Source of the DNA: Gammaproteobacteria bacterium
GTDB lineage: Bacteria; Pseudomonadota; Gammaproteobacteria; Burkholderiales; Gallionellaceae
Length of the DNA: 33,150 bases
Direction: 5' to 3'
Assembly: GCA_018819205.1 (NCBI GenBank)
Contig: JAHJQE010000094.1
Span: 1 to 33,150, forward strand
Part shown: positions 26,241 to 33,150 of the stretch, piece after piece
Layout of the letters: each line of letters starts with the position of its first letter
How positions within the stretch are numbered: the stretch's first letter is position 1
Made by a program: the position numbers and the translations under genes
Notes under the pieces: generated by a model
Database searches by the model: none
Told to the model about the DNA's origin: nothing
The model's input: the letters and a program-made list of their open reading frames with translations, nothing else

Positions 26241-27305
26241 TTACCCCTTGCTCGCGGGCAATGCAGCGCCCTTGCTGTCGCGGCCGTAGATGCGCGGTTT
26301 GACGTATTGGTCGATCAGCGGCGTGGCGGCGTTCATCAGCAGCACGGCGAAGGCCACGCCTTCCGGGTAACCGCCCCAGGTGCGGATGACCCAGGTGAGC
26401 AGGCCGCAGCCCAGACCGAAGATGAACTGCCCTTTGGCCGTATTCGGTGAAGTGACCGGATCGGTGATGATGAAGAACGCACCCAGCATCACCCCGCCGG
26501 ACAGCAGATGCACCAGCGGCCCGGCATAGTGGTTGCCGTCGATGAGACTGAAGATCAGCGCGGGCACGGCCACGCCCAGCAGCATGGCGACCGGCGCATG
26601 CCAGGTGATGATGCGGCGCGCGATGAGGACGAGGCCACCCAGCAGCAGCAATAACGCTGCCGTCTCACCCAGACTGCCGGCACGCATCCCCCACAGCGCA
26701 TCCATCGGCGTGAAGAAACCGGTGAGTGCCTGATCGAGTCCGATGCCGCGCGTGAACTCCGTCTTCACATGACCGAGCAACGAAGCGCTGGCCATGCCGT
26801 CTATCGGTTGCGACAAGAAGGTGACGCGCAAGCCTTCGAGCAGATTCAGTCCGTTCGGCGACGTCAGCGGCAAGGGTGCGCCCCAGGTCGTCATCTCCAG
26901 CGGGAACGAGATGAGCAGCATCACGCGGGCCGCCATCGCCGGGTTGAACACGTTCTGTCCCAGCCCGCCGAAGATCTGCTTGCCGACGATCACCGCGAAC
27001 AGACTGCCCAAAACCGCGATCCACCACGGCGCATAGGGCGGCAACGACAAGGCCAACAACCATGCAGTGAGGATGCCGGAGCCGTCCATAAGCACCGGCT
27101 TCACCGCGCGCTGCTGGATACGGATAACGAATGCTTCGCCGAGGATAGCGGCAATGATGGCCACCGCCCACAGGTTGATGGCGGGCCAGCCGTACAGCCA
27201 GAAGCCGAACAAGGTGGCCGGCGTGAGCGCCAGCATCACGGTGAGCATCACTTTGCCGATGGAACTCGGCGCGTGCGCGTGAGGGGAATGGGCGATCGAA
27301 TTCAT
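26241..27305 (-). CDS. rnfD: Rnf complex membrane flavoprotein subunit RnfD
   Basis: 354-aa inner-membrane protein with about ten helices and the family stretches DGSGILTAWLLALSLPP, GLGQNVFNPAMAARV and GYPEGVAFAVLLMNAATPLID. RnfD normally carries covalent FMN on a Thr in a Dxx(S/T)GAT motif. Here the matching position reads DGMASAS (residues 169-175), with Ser in place of the Thr, so flavin attachment may be altered or on Ser175. GAGGAA precedes the ATG at 27305. It lies between rnfC and rnfG. Confidence 0.95.
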   Translation of the reverse strand: MNSIAHSPHAHAPSSIGKVMLTVMLALTPATLFGFWLYGWPAINLWAVAIIAAILGEAFVIRIQQRAVKPVLMDGSGILTAWLLALSLPPYAPWWIAVLGSLFAVIVGKQIFGGLGQNVFNPAMAARVMLLISFPLEMTTWGAPLPLTSPNGLNLLEGLRVTFLSQPIDGMASASLLGHVKTEFTRGIGLDQALTGFFTPMDALWGMRAGSLGETAALLLLLGGLVLIARRIITWHAPVAMLLGVAVPALIFSLIDGNHYAGPLVHLLSGGVMLGAFFIITDPVTSPNTAKGQFIFGLGCGLLTWVIRTWGGYPEGVAFAVLLMNAATPLIDQYVKPRIYGRDSKGAALPASKG

Positions 27306-27335
27306 GTTCTATTCCTCACCTCAACCAATAGCGGC

Positions 27336-27495
27336 GTCATTCCGGCGCAGGCCGGAATCCAGTCGGTCAAACAATTTCCTGCGGAGCATGACAACTCCTG
27401 TTCCGGCCGTACCTCGAAACTCGCTCCCAGCGACTTGTTTTGTCCGCTGCGCGGGTTGGTTTTTTTTGCTGGATTCCGGCCTGCGCCGGAATGAC
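27336..27495. repeat. Palindromic element (copy D) in the rnfC-rnfD junction
   Basis: Perfect 27-base inverted arms at 27336-27362 and 27469-27495 flank a 106-base centre, the longest of the four copies. The centre carries TTTTGTCCGCTGCGCGGG and an eight-to-nine-base T run near 27459-27467. Confidence 0.95.
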
Positions 27496-27516
27496 GGCCC
27501 TGAAGATTGATTGAGT

Positions 27517-29010
27517 TCATACCGCCTCCTCAGCCGCTTTCGCTGCCGCTTCTTTCGCGGCGCGTTCCTTCGCTTCGCGCGCCGCTTTGCGTTTCGCCAT
27601 CATCTCGGCACGTTCTCGCTCGACGCGCGCGATGCGTTCGCTGCGCGCATCGGCCAGTTTTTTGGTGGCTTCCTGTTTCAGCTTGCTGCGCTCCTGCGCG
27701 GCGAGGTCGCCCTTGGCGTAGTTGAAGTAATGCACCAGCGGGATATGCGCCGGACAGACATAGGAACAGGAGCCGCATGCGATGCAATCCTTGAGACCGA
27801 GATCGACTGCACCAGACAGATCGGAAGCGCGAATGTGCGCCGCCATCTCCAGCGGCAACAGGCCGACCGGACAGGCACGCACACAGGTGGAACAACGGAT
27901 GCACGGTGAAGCTTCGTCGTGCCCGATCTCGTCAGATGTGAGCGCGAGGATGCCGCTGCTGCCTTTCACCACCGGGATGGCGGTATTGCTGATGTGCTGG
28001 CCCATCATCGGGCCGCCCAACACCATGCGCGCCGCCGGTTGCGAATAGCCGCCCGCGAAATCGATCAGTTCCTGCACCGGCGTGCCGACCAGCGCTTCCA
28101 CGTTGCACGGTGATTTGATCGCGCCGCCGCTGACGGTGACGATGCGCGAGATGAGCGGCCTGCCGAAGCGGATCGCCTGATGCACGGCGAAGGCGGTGGC
28201 GACGTTGTGCACCAGCACGCCGATGTCGGCAGGACGTCCACCAGCCGGGATCTCCTGTCCGGTGAGCACCTGGATGATCTGCTTCTCGGAACCCATGGGA
28301 TACATGCTGGGCATGGCGACCACTTTCATGGATGACGCACGCGCCGCGCCGCGCATCGCCTCGATGGCTTCCGGTTTGTTGTCTTCGATACCGACGATGA
28401 CTTCTTTGGCGGCGACGGCCTGCGCGATCAGGCTGATGCCTTCGACGATGGCGGTGGCACGCTCGCGCATGATGCGGTCGTCGCAGGTGAGATACGGTTC
28501 GCATTCGCCGCCGTTGATGATCAGCGTCTGCACACCGCGACTGAGATTGAGTTTCAGCGCGGAAGGGAAGGTCGCACCACCGAGACCGACGATGCCGGCC
28601 GCCGCGACGCGTGCGGCGATGTCCTCGGCTAACAAGGCGAACGGGTCGTCGCATGCTTGCAGTTCCACCCACTCCTCCAGCCCGTCACAGGCCAGCGTGA
28701 AAGTCGGCACCGGCAAACCTGATGGATGCGGTGCGACATGGTCGCCCAGCGCGACGATGATGCCCGAGGCCGGCGCGTGCACCGGTGCGGAGACATTGCC
28801 CTGTGCAGTGGCCAAGAGTTGCCCTTTCAATACGCGCTCGCCCACATTGACCACCGGCGTGGCCGGTGCGCCGATGTGCTGCTGCAGCGGCACGAACAAC
28901 TGCTGCGGCAACGGCAACGCGCGGATGCCGCGTGCCGCCGACAGGTCTTTGCGGCCCTCGGGGTGCACGCCGCCGCGCATGCCGGAGAAGAATCTTTCGA
29001 ATATCTTCAC
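27517..29010 (-). CDS. rnfC: Rnf complex NADH-binding iron-sulfur subunit RnfC
   Basis: 497-aa peripheral subunit that exchanges electrons with NAD(H). It has the glycine-rich nucleotide/FMN loop GIVGLGGATFPSALKL, the conserved LIINGGECEPYLTCDD, and two [4Fe-4S] motifs, CIRCSTCVRACPVG and CIACGSCSYVCPAH. The last 60 residues are a charged Ala/Glu/Lys/Arg coiled segment, as in the RsxC/RnfC type. It starts at GTG (29010) with GGAGG upstream, overlapping the rnfB stop (GTGA), so the two are translationally coupled. Confidence 0.97.
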   Translation of the reverse strand: MKIFERFFSGMRGGVHPEGRKDLSAARGIRALPLPQQLFVPLQQHIGAPATPVVNVGERVLKGQLLATAQGNVSAPVHAPASGIIVALGDHVAPHPSGLPVPTFTLACDGLEEWVELQACDDPFALLAEDIAARVAAAGIVGLGGATFPSALKLNLSRGVQTLIINGGECEPYLTCDDRIMRERATAIVEGISLIAQAVAAKEVIVGIEDNKPEAIEAMRGAARASSMKVVAMPSMYPMGSEKQIIQVLTGQEIPAGGRPADIGVLVHNVATAFAVHQAIRFGRPLISRIVTVSGGAIKSPCNVEALVGTPVQELIDFAGGYSQPAARMVLGGPMMGQHISNTAIPVVKGSSGILALTSDEIGHDEASPCIRCSTCVRACPVGLLPLEMAAHIRASDLSGAVDLGLKDCIACGSCSYVCPAHIPLVHYFNYAKGDLAAQERSKLKQEATKKLADARSERIARVERERAEMMAKRKAAREAKERAAKEAAAKAAEEAV

Positions 29011-29543
29011 GCGGCCTCCAGCTTAGGCTTGTTCCAGTACCAGGACTGCAAGGTCACCGGCACCGCTTGCAGCGACAGCGCTTCGGTCGGGCACACGTCC
29101 ACGCATTTGCTGCACGCGGTGCAGGCCTCGCGGAACACCACGTGGATCTGCTGCGCGGCGCCCATGATGGCGTCGGTGGGGCACACCTTGAAACAGCGCG
29201 TGCAACCGATGCAGATCTCTTCCTTCACTTCGGCCACCTGCGGGCCTTGGTCTTCCATGCCGGACAGATCGGCCTCCACACCCAGCTTGTCGGCCAATGC
29301 CTGCACCAGCGCCACGCCGCCCGGCGGGCACAGATTGACCGGCGCACTGCCGTCGGCCAGCGCCTGCGCCGCACCAGTGCAACCGGGATAGCCGCACTGG
29401 CCGCATTGCGAGCCGGGCAACATCTGCTCGATCTCGGCGATGATGGGATTGCCTTCCACGCGCAGATAGCGCGCGGCCAACCCGAGCAGCAGACCGAGCA
29501 CGGTGCCGAGGACAGTCAGACTAACAATGGCGGCAACTAACAT
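29007..29543 (-). CDS. rnfB: Rnf complex iron-sulfur subunit RnfB
   Basis: 178-aa electron-entry subunit with an N-terminal membrane helix (about residues 3-25). A Cys-rich domain follows (GSQCGQCGYPGC and a later NLCPPGG) and then two ferredoxin-type [4Fe-4S] motifs, CIGCTRCFKVCPTDAI and CTACSKCVDVCPTEAL. It hands electrons to or from ferredoxin/flavodoxin. The ATG is at 29543; a palindromic repeat separates it from rnfA. Confidence 0.97.
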   Translation of the reverse strand: MLVAAIVSLTVLGTVLGLLLGLAARYLRVEGNPIIAEIEQMLPGSQCGQCGYPGCTGAAQALADGSAPVNLCPPGGVALVQALADKLGVEADLSGMEDQGPQVAEVKEEICIGCTRCFKVCPTDAIMGAAQQIHVVFREACTACSKCVDVCPTEALSLQAVPVTLQSWYWNKPKLEAA

Positions 29544-29569
29544 TTGCTTCCTTTCGACTCCAGGCAGGA

Positions 29570-29644
29570 TGGGTGGAGCATGGCGATACCCATCATTTCC
29601 GAATCACTCCATTACTTGCGTTGGGTATCGCTGCGCTCCACCCA
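29570..29644. repeat. TGGGTGGAGC inverted repeat in the rnfA-rnfB junction
   Basis: Arms of 23 bases at 29570-29592 and 29622-29644 pair at 20 of 23 positions around a 29-base loop. The right arm continues as ACCTACG; this resembles a dispersed repeat (TAGGTTGGGTGGAGC) seen in many proteobacteria. It is a third repeat class within the same operon. Confidence 0.85.
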
Positions 29645-29656
29645 ACCTACGTTTAT

Positions 29657-30238
29657 TCAATGCCCCGACAAACCCGCAAAACCCATGAACGCCAGCGACA
29701 GCAATCCGGCGACCACGAAACCGATGGGCGCACCGGCGAACGCCGCTGGTACTTGCGCCAAGGACAGGCGCACACGCAGGCCGGTGAACAGCAGCATCAC
29801 CAGCGTGAAGCCGAGTGCGGAACCGAAGCCATATAGAAGACTGTGTAGGAAACCGTTCTTCTCCTGCACGTTCAGCAAAGCGACACCGAGCACGGCGCAG
29901 TTGGTGGTGATCAGCGGCAGATAGATGCCCAGCACCTGATACAGGCCCGGGCTGAATTTGCGGATCGCCATCTCGGTGAACTGCACGGTCGCCGCGATGG
30001 TGAGGATGAAGGCGAGGATGCGCAGATACTGGATGCCCAGCGGCTGCAGCAGCCAATGCTCCAGCATCCAGCTGGCGGCGGTGGCGAAGGTGAGCACGAA
30101 GGTGGTGGCCATGCCCATGCCGAGCGCGCCGTCCATCTTCCGGGACACGCCCATGAACGGGCACAGTCCCAGGAACTTCACCAGCACCACGTTATTCACC
30201 AGTGCCGTGCCTAATAACAGTAGAAATATCTCTGACAT
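29657..30238 (-). CDS. rnfA: Rnf complex membrane subunit RnfA
   Basis: 193-aa inner-membrane subunit, the usual RsxA/RnfA length, with about six helices. Cysteines in FLGLCPFMG (Cys26) and TTNCAVLG are the ones that share the membrane [2Fe-2S] cluster with RnfE. The ATG at 30238 is chosen because AGGAG lies ten bases upstream and the family starts [16 protein letters not shown]; an ATG at 30247 is too close to that site. It is the first gene of the operon, about 16 bases from the predicted sigma-54 transcription start. Confidence 0.96.
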   Translation of the reverse strand: MSEIFLLLLGTALVNNVVLVKFLGLCPFMGVSRKMDGALGMGMATTFVLTFATAASWMLEHWLLQPLGIQYLRILAFILTIAATVQFTEMAIRKFSPGLYQVLGIYLPLITTNCAVLGVALLNVQEKNGFLHSLLYGFGSALGFTLVMLLFTGLRVRLSLAQVPAAFAGAPIGFVVAGLLSLAFMGFAGLSGH

Positions 30239-30265
30239 CGCGTTCATTCTCCTGGCCTGCTCTCT

Positions 30266-30280
30266 GCAAGCGCCGTGCCA
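30266..30280 (-). promoter_or_regulatory. Sigma-54 promoter of the rnf-nifF operon
   Basis: The minus strand reads TGGCACGGCGCTTGC, a perfect TGGCAC-N5-TTGC. The predicted start near 30254 is adjacent to the ribosome-binding site (30249-30253), so the leader is only about 16 bases. Confidence 0.93.
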
Positions 30281-30386
30281 ACTGCCATGCACCGAAAGGG
30301 GATGCACGTAATCAGGTATTTGGGCGAACTCCGCACCAGCGCGGTGCAAAAAACCTTTGTCGTTGTCAGGCACGACCATGCACCGA

Positions 30387-30402
30387 TGTAGCAAACACAA
30401 CA
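30387..30402. promoter_or_regulatory. NifA upstream activator site for rnfA
   Basis: TGT-AGCAAACACA-ACA is an exact TGT-N10-ACA, about 140 bases upstream of the predicted rnfA start and about 95 bases before nifL. The spacing matches that at nifH. It could also influence nifLA expression in the other direction. Confidence 0.8.
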
Positions 30403-30494
30403 ATTCGCCCACTGCCTGCGGCGTTGAGCGCAAAACAAAAACTTACGGGCATGCTTATTGCTGAATGTCTGGAGTCTTCCAATACGGAGTTCCC

Positions 30495-32039
30495 ATGTCC
30501 GATCAAACGCAAGCTCCAGAGAATCTGCCGCCGCATCTGTTCCGGCAGGCTGTCGCGCAGTCCGCGCTGGCGATCTCGATCACCGATGCACACGCCAACA
30601 TCCTGTACGCCAACGATGCGTTCTCGCGCATCACCGGCTACGGGCAGGAAGAGATCATCGGCCACAACGAATCCATCCTGTCCTATCGCGTTACGCCCAA
30701 GCTGGTGTACGAAACATTGTGGGCGCAGATCCAGCGCCAGCGTCCGTGGAACGGCCTGCTGGTGAACAAGCGCAAGGACGGTAACCGCTATCTGGCCGAC
30801 GTGACCATCACGCCGGTGGTGAACGATCAGGGCGAGACCACGCACTTCCTCGGCATGCACCGCGATGTGACCGAAGTGCATCGTCTGGAACGCCAGGTGC
30901 AGAACCAGAAGACCCTGATCGAATCGGTGGTGGATGCGGCACAGGTCGCCATCGTGCTGCTGGACGAGCAGGAACAGGTGTTGCTGGACAACCAGGAATA
31001 CAAGAAGCTGATCGGCGATCTGGGCAAGGAACCGGCGGCACGCCTGCTCGCTGCACTGCGCATACAGATGGGCGATACATTCACCCGCGCATATCAAAAG
31101 CACAAGAACATCGCCGCACGAGAAGTACAACTCGAAACACCCAGCAAGGCCACACGCTGGTTCTCCTGCGCGGTGTCATGGTTCGAGGAGCAGGACGTCG
31201 GTGCCGATGCCTTCTACGAACCCACGCGTCGCCACTACCTGCTGCTCACCATCCAGGACATCAGCGAACTGAAGCGCCAGCAGGAAGCCCTGCGCATCAA
31301 CAGCCTGCGCGCGCTACTTGCAGAGCAGGAGCGCATCCAGGGTCTGCGCGAGACACTGGCCGGCGCGGTGTTCCAGCTGGAAGGTCCGCTCAATATGCTG
31401 AGCGCGGCGACATCCATGCTGGAGCGTCGCTTATCCGCGCAAGGCGCACCCAGCGCCGCGGGCGACATCTCATCCAGCGCACTGGATGAAGCGATCAGCA
31501 AAAGCCGCGAGGCGCTGGAGACATTGCGCGCCTGCATCCCCGACAATGATGATGAGACCCTGCAGCTGATCGACATCAACGACGTGCTGGTGGATGTGCT
31601 CAAGCTCGCCACCGCCGACCTGCTCAGCGCCGGCATCGTGGTGGAATGGTCGCCGGCTGCGCAGTCCGCCGCACTGCCTGCACATCCCGCGCAACTGACC
31701 AACCTGTTCAAGCATCTGGTGGCCAACGCCATCGAGGCGATGAACGAACGACGCGGTGGCACGCGCGAACTGCGCATCGCTTGCACCGTGCATGGCGACC
31801 ATCTGGATGTGACGGTGGAAGACACCGGACCCGGCGTGCCGGACGAGATGCGCTATACCGTCTTCCAACCCTTCTTCACCACCAAGGGGGCGCGCAAGCA
31901 GCACCTCGGACTCGGACTTGCCATGGCACAGGAGGTCGTCAGTCGCCACGGCGGCACACTGGACATCGATCCCGACTATCGCAGCGGTTGCCGCATGCGC
32001 GTGCAACTGCCTCTGACGAAGGGAGGCAGCCATGTCTGA
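30495..32039 (+). CDS. nifL: NifL, redox and nitrogen sensor, anti-activator of NifA
   Basis: 514-aa cytosolic protein that binds and inhibits NifA under O2 or fixed nitrogen. The N-terminal PAS1 domain (about residues 25-135, with [14 protein letters not shown] and [14 protein letters not shown]) would hold the FAD redox sensor; a second PAS-like domain follows ([17 protein letters not shown]). The C-terminal half is kinase-like, with an N-box ([12 protein letters not shown]), DTGPGVP and [16 protein letters not shown] for ADP/ATP binding. The phospho-acceptor His position is not His ([12 protein letters not shown]), fitting control by protein contact. GGAG precedes the ATG at 30495; the stop overlaps the nifA start by eight bases, typical of a balanced NifL:NifA ratio. 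Confidence 0.95.
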   Translation: MSDQTQAPENLPPHLFRQAVAQSALAISITDAHANILYANDAFSRITGYGQEEIIGHNESILSYRVTPKLVYETLWAQIQRQRPWNGLLVNKRKDGNRYLADVTITPVVNDQGETTHFLGMHRDVTEVHRLERQVQNQKTLIESVVDAAQVAIVLLDEQEQVLLDNQEYKKLIGDLGKEPAARLLAALRIQMGDTFTRAYQKHKNIAAREVQLETPSKATRWFSCAVSWFEEQDVGADAFYEPTRRHYLLLTIQDISELKRQQEALRINSLRALLAEQERIQGLRETLAGAVFQLEGPLNMLSAATSMLERRLSAQGAPSAAGDISSSALDEAISKSREALETLRACIPDNDDETLQLIDINDVLVDVLKLATADLLSAGIVVEWSPAAQSAALPAHPAQLTNLFKHLVANAIEAMNERRGGTRELRIACTVHGDHLDVTVEDTGPGVPDEMRYTVFQPFFTTKGARKQHLGLGLAMAQEVVSRHGGTLDIDPDYRSGCRMRVQLPLTKGGSHV

Positions 32040-33150
32040 TCCCCGCGAAGAACTCGATCTGCTGCGCGCAGAGCTGGAGACGCTGTACCAGGTGAGCCGC
32101 GTGCTGTCGCATTCGCTCAATTTCAAACAGACGCTGGACGGCGTATTGAACGCGCTGCATGAAGGCGTGGCGCTGGATCGCGGCATGGTCAGTCTGATCG
32201 ACGCCGCCACCGGCGAACTGCAGGTGTCGCTGGTGTACGGCGTGTCCGACACCGTGACCGAGGAAGTGAGCTATCTGCCCGGCGAAGGCGTGGTCGGCAC
32301 CATCCTCAAGACCGGCAACAGCATCGTGGTCGACTGCATCATGGACGAACCGCGCTTCCTGTCGCGTATGGGCATCTACAACCCGCAGGGCGCATTTGTC
32401 GGCGTGCCGATCCGCATCGGCAAGAAAGTCGTCGGGGTATTGGCCGCACAACCGGCGGCTGGCATGACACACCGGCTGGATGAGTATCGCCATTTTCTGG
32501 AGATGGTGGCCAACCTGATCGGCCAGAGCGTGCGCCTGTCGCAGGAAGTGGCTCAGGAGAAACAGGATATCGCCGAGGAACGCGACGGCCTGCGCCGCAC
32601 GGTGCGCGCGCAATACGGCTTCGACAACATCATCGGCCACACGCAGGCGATGCGCCGCATCTTTGAACAGGTGCGACTGGTGGCGAAGTGGAACACCACC
32701 GTGCTGATCCGCGGCGAGACCGGCACCGGCAAGGAATTGATCGCCAACGCCATCCATTACAACTCGCCGCGTGCGCGCGGCAGCTTCGTCAAACTGAACT
32801 GCGCTGCGCTGCCCGAGACCTTGCTCGAATCCGAACTGTTCGGTCACGAGAAAGGCGCGTTCACCGGCGCGGTGGCACAACGCAAAGGCCGCTTCGAACA
32901 GGCCGAGGGCGGCACCGTGTTCCTCGACGAGATCGGTGAAATCTCCGCTTCGTTCCAGGCCAAGCTGTTGCGCGTGTTGCAGGAAGGCGAACTGGAACGT
33001 GTGGGCGGCACCAAGACCATCAAGGTCGACGTGCGCGTGGTGGCGGCTACGCACCGCGACCTCGAAGCCGAAGTCGAGAAAGGCCGCTTCCGGGAGGACT
33101 TGTATTACCGCCTGAACGTGATGCCGCTGACCCTGCCGCCGCTGCGCGAA
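32032..33150 (+). CDS. nifA: NifA, sigma-54-dependent nif activator (partial, cut by window edge)
   Basis: The first 373 residues of NifA are present; the rest of the AAA+ domain and the DNA-binding HTH lie beyond the right edge. An N-terminal GAF domain (about residues 20-165) would sense 2-oxoglutarate. The central AAA+ domain shows Walker A GETGTGKE (228-235), the sigma-54-contacting GAFTGA (275-280) and Walker [12 protein letters not shown] (293-303). It starts inside the nifL end, so the pair is coupled. It should activate the promoters at 961, 30266 and probably 7893 from TGT-N10-ACA sites. Confidence 0.97.
   Translation, partial: MSDPREELDLLRAELETLYQVSRVLSHSLNFKQTLDGVLNALHEGVALDRGMVSLIDAATGELQVSLVYGVSDTVTEEVSYLPGEGVVGTILKTGNSIVVDCIMDEPRFLSRMGIYNPQGAFVGVPIRIGKKVVGVLAAQPAAGMTHRLDEYRHFLEMVANLIGQSVRLSQEVAQEKQDIAEERDGLRRTVRAQYGFDNIIGHTQAMRRIFEQVRLVAKWNTTVLIRGETGTGKELIANAIHYNSPRARGSFVKLNCAALPETLLESELFGHEKGAFTGAVAQRKGRFEQAEGGTVFLDEIGEISASFQAKLLRVLQEGELERVGGTKTIKVDVRVVAATHRDLEAEVEKGRFREDLYYRLNVMPLTLPPLRE

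Noticed and set aside
30368-30382. Sigma-54-like AGGCACGACCATGC facing nifL
   Set aside because: GG and GC are nine bases apart, not ten, and the flanks deviate; this spacing is not functional for sigma-54.
31939-33054. 371-codon minus-strand frame over nifL/nifA
   Set aside because: Composition is the His/Ala/Arg-rich pattern of an antisense shadow; the plus strand encodes clear NifL and NifA motifs.

Overview
The window looks like part of the nitrogen-fixation (nif) region of a moderately GC-rich betaproteobacterium. The nif/rnf layout (rnfABCDGEH-nifF divergent from nifLA), the Anbu operon and the dispersed palindromes suggest a Gallionellaceae- or Rhodocyclales-like diazotroph. That placement is inference from gene content and protein resemblance, not a database match.

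Left part (1-11983): nifH runs leftwards out of the window, so nifD and nifK would be expected beyond the left edge. A perfect sigma-54 promoter and a NifA site drive it; the NifA site lies inside the 5' end of the divergent draT, whose product ADP-ribosylates NifH. An AT-richer seven-repeat FG-GAP lipoprotein gene follows. Then come a glutathione S-transferase, a two-[4Fe-4S]/CCG iron-sulfur protein and a metallo-beta-lactamase-fold protein. Next is a tightly coupled cluster behind its own sigma-54 promoter: SIR2-like protein, hemerythrin, NifZ, tandem nitroreductase, ankyrin protein and a 103-aa unknown.

Middle part (12000-22342): mostly housekeeping or accessory genes. These are a candidate leader-peptide attenuator before an EamA exporter, a dCache-PAS-GGDEF diguanylate cyclase, a secreted DNA/RNA nuclease, a membrane-anchored glutaredoxin, an HNH protein, the Anbu / alpha-E / ATP-grasp operon, a TraB-family protein, and a bacteriohemerythrin with a sigma-54-like promoter.

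Right part (22525-33150): a long leftward operon rnfABCDGEH, a 185-aa unknown, nifF and a 113-aa unknown supplies low-potential electrons to nitrogenase. It starts at a perfect sigma-54 promoter with a NifA site. Divergently, nifL and nifA (cut by the right edge) encode the redox/nitrogen sensor and the activator that would fire the sigma-54 promoters seen here. Most non-overlapping junctions of the rnf operon contain a palindromic repeat, and one repeat of the same class sits in frame inside the nitroreductase gene.

No tRNA, rRNA, CRISPR array or intact insertion sequence was seen.
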